A DNA stretch of 40,260 nt from Actinomycetes bacterium (GTDB lineage Bacteria > Actinomycetota > Acidimicrobiia > Acidimicrobiales > Acidimicrobiaceae): contig JAJZXI010000006.1 of assembly GCA_021806545.1 (NCBI GenBank), positions 1 to 40,260 on the forward strand, given 5' to 3'. The stretch's first letter is position 1. Each line of letters opens with the position of its first letter. The position numbers and the translations under genes are program-made. Below, piece by piece: positions 33,773 to 40,260 of this stretch. The notes under the pieces are model-generated. The model did not search any database. It had not been told where the DNA came from and saw nothing but the letters and a program-made list of their open reading frames with translations.

Positions 33773-34717
33773 TCAATAACGCACGCGCGGGTCAAGGGCC
33801 GCATAGGCGATGTCAGCGAGCAGATTACCTAAAACGGTGAAGATCGCCACGATCAAGGTGATCCCGAGTGCCGTGGGGTAGTCCTGACTGGTGAGTGCGG
33901 TGATGTAGTCAGAGCCGATCCCCGGGAAGTTGAAGAGAAACTCCGTGATAAGGCCGGCCGTCAGCACTGCGGGCAGCGTCAACCCGATCAGGGTCACGAT
34001 CGGAATCAGCGAGTTTCTCAGCATGTGCTTGAAGAGAACCACGCGTTCGGATAACCCCTTGGCCCGCGCGGTTCTGATGAAATCCTGGGCAAGGGACTCG
34101 ATGGCAGAGGAGCGCATGAAGCGAGAATAGCCCGCGAAGTTGACCAAAGCCAGCGTTGCGATCGGGAGGATGAGTCCAGTCGGTTGGGCAAGAATCTGTC
34201 CCACCGTGGACCCCTGGGGTGCCTCTGCGGGAAAGACGTGGAAGTACTCGGAGAAGAGCAGGATGAGAAGCTCGCCGAGGAAGAAGGTAGGCATCGCGTA
34301 CAGGATGAACGAGACGCCGGTGATCGCCTGATCGCTCGCCCTGTTACGGCGCACCGCCTGGAGTATGCCGATCGGAACCGCCACGACGATCGAGATCAAA
34401 AGCGCGACACCGACCAGGAGAAACGACTTCGGCGCGTCACGCTTGAGGATGGAGCCTACCGATTCGTTGAGCTTATAGGAGGTCCCGAGCGTGTGTTGCC
34501 AGACGATCTCGTAGAGATAGTGCCATAGCTGAATGTAGAAGGGCTTGTTGAGATCGTTTTGCACGATAAAGGCATGAACCACCGCAGGCGAAGCGTGCAC
34601 GCCGACGATAGCTCGCGCGGGATCGGGCAAGAGCGACTGCAGAATGAACATGATAATCAACACGCCAACCAGCACCACAATGGATTGCAAAATTCGGCGG
34701 ATGGTATAACCAACCAT
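33773..34717 (-). CDS. Peptide ABC transporter permease (DppB/OppB type)
   Basis: A 314-residue permease with six membrane helices. The opening MVGYTIRRILQSIVVLVGV is typical of DppB, as are the LNKPFYIQLWHYL periplasmic loop, the coupling loop DFIRTARAKGLSERVVLFKHMLRNSLIP and the closing LLADIAYAALDPRVRY. I start it at ATG 34717, which has an AGAGGGG site 9 bases upstream; a longer frame adds eight unlikely residues. It lies 22 bases before dppC. A 12-bp stem-loop separates it from the upstream binding-protein gene, which probably lowers permease expression relative to the binding protein. Confidence 0.93.
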   Translation of the reverse strand: MVGYTIRRILQSIVVLVGVLIIMFILQSLLPDPARAIVGVHASPAVVHAFIVQNDLNKPFYIQLWHYLYEIVWQHTLGTSYKLNESVGSILKRDAPKSFLLVGVALLISIVVAVPIGILQAVRRNRASDQAITGVSFILYAMPTFFLGELLILLFSEYFHVFPAEAPQGSTVGQILAQPTGLILPIATLALVNFAGYSRFMRSSAIESLAQDFIRTARAKGLSERVVLFKHMLRNSLIPIVTLIGLTLPAVLTAGLITEFLFNFPGIGSDYITALTSQDYPTALGITLIVAIFTVLGNLLADIAYAALDPRVRY

Positions 34718-34752
34718 GGCGTCCCCTCTAACAACAAACAATCAATGATAAG

Positions 34753-34798
34753 TGATGGTCCCGAACTCCAGCGTAGTTGCTAGCGCTCGGGACCATCA
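34753..34798 (-). promoter_or_regulatory. Intercistronic 12-bp stem-loop
   Basis: TGATGGTCCCGA (34753-34764) and TCGGGACCATCA (34787-34798) are perfectly complementary across a 22-base loop, which itself has short complementary ends (AGCG/CGCT). It lies between the binding-protein stop and the dppB start. The minus strand continues T-rich but without a strict T run. Such hairpins protect upstream mRNA or partially terminate, giving excess binding protein over permease. Confidence 0.7.
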
Positions 34799-34835
34799 GT
34801 CATCGTGAACCTATCGCGTTACCCAAACGTTGAGG

Positions 34836-36695
34836 TTACTTCGTAAAGTACCAGGTCTCAGGGGTGAGGTTCAGGTACGGGTTCTGGGTCACTCCACCGA
34901 GCTTGTTCGAGATCAGCGAAATGGCATAATCAGGCGAGGGCTGGTAGATAACCGGGAGCTGCTGGACCATGAAGTTCTGATAGGCGTTCAGCGCGGCCTG
35001 CGGGCTAGATGACGTGTGCGTCGCCGCAATCAGCTTGTTGGCCTCTGCGCTTGAATAACTGCCATAATTCGCACCCGAACCTGCGCCAAATAGCTCACCA
35101 CCAGTCGGGTAGTAATCCGGGCTGTATACCCAGCCACCGACCCAGTTCTCCATCTCCCACTTACACGAGGCCTGCGTCGGCTTACACGGCACTGCGTTGG
35201 TGATGACCGTGTTGAAGGTCGCCGAACTCAGGCTGATGTTGATACCAGCCTGCTTGGCGGCTGACTGGTATGCGTCCATCTCCTGGGTAGCGAAGGCGTT
35301 GCCCGAGGCGTACTGAAGGTTCAGGTTCAGCGCAAGGCCCTTGGTGACACCCTTGCCACACTGGGTGGCACTCGTACCCGGACTCTCACAGGTCATCACG
35401 CCGTTGACCATCTTCCATCCATGGGAGGTGAGCAGGTTCTTGGCGGCCGAGACCGAGTAGGGATAGGGGTTGGTCTTGGAGTTCGCGTCGGCGAAGGGGT
35501 TCGCGGGGGCGAGTGGAACCGGCGAATAGCTCGGAACCGCGTAGCCCTTCAGGAAGCTCGACATCCAAGCGGGCTGATCGACGAGGTGCTGGAGCGCCTG
35601 GCGGAAGTAGAGCTGCTGGAACACTGGCCCATAGGTCGGGTTGTTGTAGTTCTCAACCCAGTAGGTAAAGCCGAGGTCGATCCACGGCTCGACCTTGTAA
35701 CCGATCGACTCGACGTAGGGCTTCTGCGAGAGGTCCGTAACCGGCAGGTAACCATAGGTGATTGCGCTGTTACCAGCGCGAAGCACGTTGAACTCAGACT
35801 GCGCCTGAGAGAATGGGAGTTCGACGAACTGCGAGAGGCTCGGCTTGACCGGGCCTGTGTAGCTGGGGTTCGGCACGAAGACGGCCTTACCAGCGGTGGT
35901 GAAGCTCGAGAGCTTCCATGGACCATCGACCACCGACCAGATTGGACTGGTTGCGTACGTCGAGAGATCACTCGCCTGTCCGTTGAGGAACTTGTAGACC
36001 GCCTGAGCCCCTGCCGTGGTGGTGTCGGGCAGATTCGGTGCCGTTGGGCTCGGTGCCGGCTGCGAGAGCGAGGTCCGATCCCATGCCATCGGCAACGGGG
36101 TGATCTGGGAGAGTTCGTTATAGGTGAACCACGTCGGGCTGTAGGACTTGTTCAGCTGGAAGACGACCGTTGAGGCGTTCGGTGCCGAATAGGACACGAC
36201 GTTGTCCGGGAAGTCACCTGGAACATAGGCCGCCCACGCGGTCTTGTTGGCCTTGAGAAGGTTCATCCAGAAGATGACGTCCCGCGAGGTAAGGGTCTCA
36301 CCATCGGACCACTTGTACTTCTTCAAGGTGATGGTGACCGTCTTGTTGTTGTTCGAGTACACCGGTGGGTTCGCGACGGAGAGACTCGGATTGATTTCGG
36401 CCTTGTTGCCGACACCGAAGAAGTACAGCGGGCGATACATCAGGATCTGGAACTGTGAGGTATTATCGACCGAGAAGTTCGCACTCGGCGTCAGCGGGAA
36501 GATGTAGTTCGGACTCGCCCCTGGTGCCTCGGCGAAGTAGGCCGTACCACCCTTGACCTTGGTGGCGGTACTCGAGGTACTTGAGCTTGACGTTGACTTC
36601 GTCGTCGAACTCGAGCCACACGCTGCCAACAGCATGGCTGCTGCTGCGGTGGTCCCGATGATTGCGGCGCTCCTGCGCCTAGATGTCTTCTTCAT
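34836..36695 (-). CDS. Peptide-binding lipoprotein of an ABC transporter (SBP family 5)
   Basis: A 619-residue extracytoplasmic solute-binding protein. The signal peptide MKKTSRRR...AAAAMLLAAC has a lipobox with C26 as the lipidated residue, followed by a Ser/Thr linker (27-45) and the family 5 fold. Recognisable segments include VTITLKKYKWSDGETLTSRDVIFWMNLLKAN and, in the middle, YFRQALQHLVDQPAWM. The long Trp/Tyr-rich domain is typical of oligopeptide-binding proteins. ATG 36695 is preferred to upstream starts because it gives a clean signal peptide. It is the first gene of the operon with the two permeases, divergent from the MFS gene over 256 bases. The ligand is unknown. Confidence 0.94.
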   Translation of the reverse strand: MKKTSRRRSAAIIGTTAAAAMLLAACGSSSTTKSTSSSSTSSTATKVKGGTAYFAEAPGASPNYIFPLTPSANFSVDNTSQFQILMYRPLYFFGVGNKAEINPSLSVANPPVYSNNNKTVTITLKKYKWSDGETLTSRDVIFWMNLLKANKTAWAAYVPGDFPDNVVSYSAPNASTVVFQLNKSYSPTWFTYNELSQITPLPMAWDRTSLSQPAPSPTAPNLPDTTTAGAQAVYKFLNGQASDLSTYATSPIWSVVDGPWKLSSFTTAGKAVFVPNPSYTGPVKPSLSQFVELPFSQAQSEFNVLRAGNSAITYGYLPVTDLSQKPYVESIGYKVEPWIDLGFTYWVENYNNPTYGPVFQQLYFRQALQHLVDQPAWMSSFLKGYAVPSYSPVPLAPANPFADANSKTNPYPYSVSAAKNLLTSHGWKMVNGVMTCESPGTSATQCGKGVTKGLALNLNLQYASGNAFATQEMDAYQSAAKQAGINISLSSATFNTVITNAVPCKPTQASCKWEMENWVGGWVYSPDYYPTGGELFGAGSGANYGSYSSAEANKLIAATHTSSSPQAALNAYQNFMVQQLPVIYQPSPDYAISLISNKLGGVTQNPYLNLTPETWYFTK

Positions 36696-36911
36696 TGGTT
36701 CCCCAATTCCTCCCATGTATTCCGTTCCCGAGCGCATCGAACGCGCAGGGGTCGAAGCTATGTTACGCTATCTCTGCATGAAATGCGCCATCACCGACGT
36801 GGGTTCTTCGAGATTTCACACAATTCTTTAGCATTATCCCAGCGAATTCCGGGCAATTATGCAGGTAGACTGGAACTTTACAGCATACTGAATATTTGCA
36901 TCGACGGTAAG

Positions 36912-36928
36912 CTTAAGGAAATCTTAAG
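36912..36928. promoter_or_regulatory. Paired CTTAAG sites upstream of the MFS gene
   Basis: Two self-complementary CTTAAG hexamers (36912-36917 and 36923-36928), spaced by five bases and each followed by G, lie 24 bases before the MFS start in the divergent gap with the binding-protein operon. Their 11-base spacing places them on one helix face, as for an operator. No regulator gene is adjacent; function is inferred. Confidence 0.4.
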
Positions 36929-36951
36929 GTTTCATATGGAGAAGGTGAACG

Positions 36952-38127
36952 TTGGGAGTCAATCAGGATCGTCACAGCACGGTTGTGTTGGTGCTCTCGA
37001 TTGCGGCGACGACCGTCACAACCCTGCCCGTCTTTCTTACCGGTGCGCTGGCCGTGGTGATACGCCAGCACCTTGGGCTGAGCTCAACCCAACTGGGCCT
37101 TCTCGTCGCCGGCTTCTTTTTGGCGGCAGTCCCGGCATCGCTCATTATCGCACCGAGAGTTGCCGCGATCGGCGCTGAGCGGATCATGCGCGTCGCCGGT
37201 CTGGCTACGAGCCTGGCCCTGCTGTCGATCGCCGCGTTCGGTCAGTCCTTCTTCGTCATTCTCGGTGCGTTACTCGTGGCGGGTGCCGCCAATGGATCGA
37301 TGCAGCCGGCGATGAACCTCTATCTGGCGAACCGAGTGAGACTCGCGCGCCAAGGCTTCGCCTTTGGAGTCAAGCAAGCCGCCATTCCGGTGTCAACCCT
37401 GCTTGCTGGCGTCTCGGTGCCTTTGGTGGCGCTGGCCTTTGGCTGGCGCTACGCCTACCTCGGGGCCGCGATCCTTGCGCTGGGCGTGACAGCGCTGTTG
37501 CCTCGATCAGATCCCGCCCTTCGAGCCGCCGGTGAGCGTCCACCGAGAACCACCGTCGTGCTCAAGCCGTTGATTTTCCTAGCCGTGGGCATCGGCCTCG
37601 GCGCGGGAGCGGCCAACGGACTGGGCGCGTTTTTCATCAGTTCGACCGCCTCCATCGGCGTATCGCTCGGAACGGCCGGATATCTTGCCTCCGTCGGAAG
37701 CCTCGCATCGCTTATCACTCGCATCGCTTCGGGTTACTTCGCCGATCGGCGCAATGGAAATCACTTTGTGGTGGTGACGATCATGCTCTCCATCGGTGCT
37801 GTTGGCTATATCCTGCTTTCACTCGGTCAACGCCCGCTGGTGGTGCTCGCTGCTGTACTCGCGTACGCCGCAGGATGGGGCTGGAATGGTCTTTTCAACT
37901 TTGCCGTTGCGTGGACACATCCGAAGGCTCCAGGTCATGCCACCGGCATCACCCAAGCGGGAGCATTCGCAGGCTCAGTCTTTGGGCCACTCGCTTTTGG
38001 TATCGTGGTCGATCACCTCGGCTATGCGGATGCATGGCGCTTTGCTGCGCTGCTGGCTGTTGCGGCAGCGGTAGCAGTGATGATCGGGCGCTCGCTCTTG
38101 CTCCAAGAGATCGCCGCACGCGAATAG
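36952..38127 (+). CDS. Major facilitator superfamily transporter
   Basis: A 391-residue protein with about twelve membrane helices. The N-terminal half has the LSSTQLGLLVAGFFLAAVPASLIIAPRVA stretch corresponding to helices 2-3 with the family's loop, and the GVKQAAIPVSTLLAGVSVPL segment in helix 5 resembles CynX/NimT-type MFS carriers for small organic anions or nitroimidazole-like compounds. The second half has LITRIASGYFADRR, the repeat of the MFS loop motif. TTG 36952 is used as start because GGAGAAGG lies 9 bases upstream. Substrate is unknown. It is a single gene, convergent with the PAP2 gene 20 bases downstream. Confidence 0.88.
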   Translation: MGVNQDRHSTVVLVLSIAATTVTTLPVFLTGALAVVIRQHLGLSSTQLGLLVAGFFLAAVPASLIIAPRVAAIGAERIMRVAGLATSLALLSIAAFGQSFFVILGALLVAGAANGSMQPAMNLYLANRVRLARQGFAFGVKQAAIPVSTLLAGVSVPLVALAFGWRYAYLGAAILALGVTALLPRSDPALRAAGERPPRTTVVLKPLIFLAVGIGLGAGAANGLGAFFISSTASIGVSLGTAGYLASVGSLASLITRIASGYFADRRNGNHFVVVTIMLSIGAVGYILLSLGQRPLVVLAAVLAYAAGWGWNGLFNFAVAWTHPKAPGHATGITQAGAFAGSVFGPLAFGIVVDHLGYADAWRFAALLAVAAAVAVMIGRSLLLQEIAARE

Positions 38128-38146
38128 GCCCTACCACCGTGTCGAC

Positions 38147-38821
38147 TCAATCGAGCAGGGGTGTCAAGCGAGTGATCAAGACACTGAGCAAGCGAAGAGA
38201 GGGGAGTCCTGCGCGCCTCGTATACGCGCCTATGGAAAGCCCAACCACCGAGCCCATTACTACGTCCGTCGGCCAGTGTACGCCCGAGTAAATTCGCGAG
38301 GCTACTACGCCGACCGTCAGCGGCTCAAACAGCGCTACTAAGGCAGTGGGCTGCCCCCCGAGCCCTGCTACAAAGGCGACCGAGCCGGCAGCATGGGTCG
38401 ATGGGAACGAGTCCGAGGGCCGATGGTCAACCAGGCGGTCGATCGCCACCGACGACGTTGCAAACGGACGCGTACGTGGAGCTATCTGAGCTATCGCTCG
38501 CGCGCACGCAACGGCGCTCGCTCCAGCGAGTACGGATCGGACGATGCTCTCCCGTCCCGCCTCGTCATCGGGATCGAGTCCGTACCAGGCGGCGATGAAC
38601 CCAAGTGCATAGAGTTCAGGGGCATTGTCCGCGAGCAGAGCGGCGAAGCGATCCATCAATGGCCAGCGCGTGTGCAGCGCTGACACCGCGCCAACAACCG
38701 TTCGATCCAACCTCCCGACGGCTCCGCAGGTGGCAACGATGATATCCTTCGGTGAACGTAGTGTCACGGCACTCACCATAATCGCCCGAGCAGTGCGCCT
38801 GTTCGCAGATGATAGCGCCAC
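38147..38821 (-). CDS. PAP2-family membrane phosphatase
   Basis: A 224-residue membrane protein with the three PAP2 phosphatase motifs: ARAIAQIAPRTRP (motif 1, KxxxxxxRP type but with Ala in place of Lys), PSTHA (motif 2, PSGH with Thr replacing Gly) and SRIYSGVHWPTDVVMG (motif 3). This matches undecaprenyl-diphosphatase (BcrC)-like and phosphatidylglycerophosphatase relatives; the lipid-carrier recycling role would fit the wall genes in this window but is unproven. The missing motif 1 lysine makes activity slightly uncertain. The start could be GTG 38821 or ATG 38779; neither has a strong ribosome site. The 240 bases upstream to the next gene hold nothing I recognise. Confidence 0.8.
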   Translation of the reverse strand: MALSSANRRTARAIMVSAVTLRSPKDIIVATCGAVGRLDRTVVGAVSALHTRWPLMDRFAALLADNAPELYALGFIAAWYGLDPDDEAGRESIVRSVLAGASAVACARAIAQIAPRTRPFATSSVAIDRLVDHRPSDSFPSTHAAGSVAFVAGLGGQPTALVALFEPLTVGVVASRIYSGVHWPTDVVMGSVVGLSIGAYTRRAGLPSLRLLSVLITRLTPLLD

Positions 38822-39061
38822 AGGCTGAGACCGAGTTCTCGCGGCTGAACTCTTGCGCTACGCGTGCAACCAACGACATCGGCCAAACTGGTCGCGCACG
38901 GCCGCTACGATCTCGCATGCCTCGCCACGAGGCCATCGGACGCCGACCCCCAACACCACGACGGCTACGAATTCGCCAGCGATGACAACTCAAGGCAGCC
39001 TCCGACACTATGGGGCTAGCCGGCGCTCGAGCTCCAGCTTCGCCTCACCGTAACGTTTGAC

Positions 39062-39844
39062 TCAACGGTCAGACCACTTCGGGGTCCGCTTCTCGAGAAA
39101 TGACGCCATGCCCTCTTGAGCATCGTGAGTTTGAGACGCGCCTGCCATCGCAGCAACAGCGATCGCGTACGCGTCATGGACGGGTAGATCGAGCTGCTGG
39201 TAGAGGGTCCGTTTCCCGAGTGCCTTCGAGTAACGCGAGCCTCGAGTAGCTCGCTCGAGGAGCTCAAACGCCGCGGGTTCGAGGTCATCTGGCTCGACTA
39301 CGCGATTGATGAGCCCCCAGTCACGCGCCGTGGCGGCATCGATGACATCTCCAGTGAACGCCAACTCGGCTGCGCGCTTGCGCCCAATACTGTGGCCAAT
39401 CGCTACCATCGGCGTATGGCAGAACCAGCCGCCCTTCCCTCCGGGAGCCGCAAAGCCAGCGTTAGCCGACGCAACCGCAAGGTCGCACGTGGCAACGAGC
39501 TGTGCTCCGGCCGCAGTCGCCAAACCATGGACTCGGGCAACGACCGGCTGGGGCGTTGTGGTAATGGTCTGCATCAGGCGGGTGCAGGTCTCAAGCAACC
39601 GGTGCATGTAGGCGTAATCCTGTCCGGCCATCTCAGAGAAGTCATGCCCTGCACAAAAGACCGGTCCCGCCGCCGCCAAGATGACGCCACGGCTATCGGA
39701 GGATGCGACCTCAACAAAAGCATCACACAGCTCCTCCATATGAGAAAGCGAGAGTGCATTTCGCTTCTCAGGCCGATTCATTGTAATGACGGCAAAGTCC
39801 CCCGCAACGTCAAGCAGAACGTGACGGCGATCACGGTGTTCCAT
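39062..39844 (-). CDS. Enoyl-CoA hydratase/isomerase-family protein lacking both catalytic glutamates
   Basis: A 260-residue crotonase-fold protein from ATG 39844, with ribosome site AAAGGGGG 5 bases upstream. The longer frame to 40009 is rejected because its 55 extra residues are unlike the family. Family segments include MNRPEKRNALS, FCAGHDF (oxyanion loop 1) and HGLATAAGAQLVATCD (oxyanion loop 2). The two glutamates that activate water in classic enoyl-CoA hydratase align with Q115 and G135 (AAPGG where FGxPE is expected). It therefore probably does not hydrate enoyl-CoA and resembles the ECHDC3-like branch, whose reaction is unclear. It is a single gene, with an IS110 remnant upstream. 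Confidence 0.88.
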   Translation of the reverse strand: MEHRDRRHVLLDVAGDFAVITMNRPEKRNALSLSHMEELCDAFVEVASSDSRGVILAAAGPVFCAGHDFSEMAGQDYAYMHRLLETCTRLMQTITTTPQPVVARVHGLATAAGAQLVATCDLAVASANAGFAAPGGKGGWFCHTPMVAIGHSIGRKRAAELAFTGDVIDAATARDWGLINRVVEPDDLEPAAFELLERATRGSRYSKALGKRTLYQQLDLPVHDAYAIAVAAMAGASQTHDAQEGMASFLEKRTPKWSDR

Positions 39845-39977
39845 CGGTACCCCCTTTGATCGGATTCTATCAAGTTCACCAAAGCGATGCCAGACGCGAC
39901 ACGAGTACCCACTCTCGAACATACATTGAGCGGCGCAGTGGCCGCGCTTCCAAAGGGAAGCGGAGTAGCGCTGTTGA

Positions 39978-40260
39978 GCCCACCATGCCTTCGTCGCCAA
40001 ACAGATCATCGACCATATTGACTATCTAGATGCCGCGATCGAGGCACTCACCCAAGAGATCTGCGAGCGTCTCGTCCCTTTTGAGATTGGGGTCGCTCTG
40101 GTATCCTCCATTCCGGGTATCTCTGCCACCACAGCACAGGTCATCATCGGGAGAGACTGGAGGTGATATGTCAAAGTTCCCAACGGCTGAACACCTCTGT
40201 GCCTGGGCTGGACTAGCACCTGCTAGTTATGAGTCAGCCGGCAAGCGTCGCTCCGCAGGT
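39978..40260 (+). pseudogene. C-terminal remnant of an IS110-family transposase, frameshifted
   Basis: The frame opened after a TGA at 39975-39977 encodes a helical segment (HHAFVAKQIIDHIDYLDAAI) and then SSIPGISATTAQVII, the helix-hairpin-helix part of the Transposase_20 domain. It stops at 40164-40166. A shift of one base near 40149-40153 restores the expected continuation ETGGDMSKF...LCAWAGLAP...ESAGKRR, open to the window edge. The N-terminal DEDD catalytic domain is absent upstream, so this is a truncated, inactivated copy (or a sequencing error adds one base). The intact right end lies outside the window. Confidence 0.85.

Noticed and set aside
35421-36173. 250-codon plus-strand frame within the binding-protein gene
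   Set aside because: Antisense to the conserved solute-binding domain.
39392-39859. 155-codon plus-strand frame over the enoyl-CoA hydratase-like gene
   Set aside because: Shadow of a well-supported minus-strand gene.
1-40260. CRISPR array or known defence operon
   Set aside because: No regularly spaced repeats and no cas, restriction-modification or toxin-antitoxin genes were recognised; the only candidate is the orphan nuclease-like protein.

Overview
The window reads as chromosomal DNA of a GC-rich actinobacterium. The evidence is the GTG/TTG and apparently leaderless starts, a large NrtR-nadABC cluster, an LCP wall-attachment protein with a serine-rich tail, actinobacterial-type transaldolase, and a DUF58/transglutaminase/MoxR set. 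The moderate GC content and gene repertoire fit the class Acidimicrobiia (for example a Ferrimicrobium-like acidophile), but that placement is inference from memory and not a computed result.

Layout. 1-926 is gene-poor and structured, starting with the tail of an unidentified reading frame. 927-4996 (minus) is an NAD de novo synthesis operon, nrtR-nadA-nadB-nadC, with overlapping genes and a perfect 21-bp palindrome sitting on the nadA start codon. 5075-9004 (minus) encodes a 1309-residue c-di-GMP protein combining GAF, two PAS, GGDEF, a globin-like sensor, a second GAF, EAL and a C-terminal zinc-binding-like domain. 9215-10525 (minus) is a SEDS glycosyltransferase (RodA/FtsW). It diverges, over a 44-bp gap holding a 14-bp palindrome, from a six-gene plus-strand train (10570-19711): ppk1, CYTH phosphatase, ppx/HD, pgi, tkt, tal. 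This joins polyphosphate turnover to the pentose phosphate/glycolytic branch.

19736-23887 holds a peptidase E-like gene (minus), then a GNAT acetyltransferase and histidine ammonia-lyase (plus), and an orphan PD-(D/E)XK/DUF4268-like protein beside a tRNA-Leu(GAG). 24161-26200 is a fused two-ATPase oligopeptide ABC subunit. It probably serves the peptide-binding lipoprotein and two permeases encoded 7-10 kb away on the other strand (32800-36695), whose first two genes are separated by a 12-bp stem-loop. Between them lie MoxR, transglutaminase and DUF58 genes and an LCP protein (26259-32741, minus), a cell-envelope block.

36952-40260 contains an MFS transporter, a PAP2 phosphatase, an enoyl-CoA hydratase-like protein lacking both catalytic glutamates, and the frameshifted C-terminal remnant of an IS110-family transposase running off the window. 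I saw no CRISPR array, phage module or recognisable defence island. The most distinctive items are the nadA-start palindrome, the multi-sensor c-di-GMP protein, the orphan nuclease-like protein and the polyphosphate/pentose-phosphate gene train.
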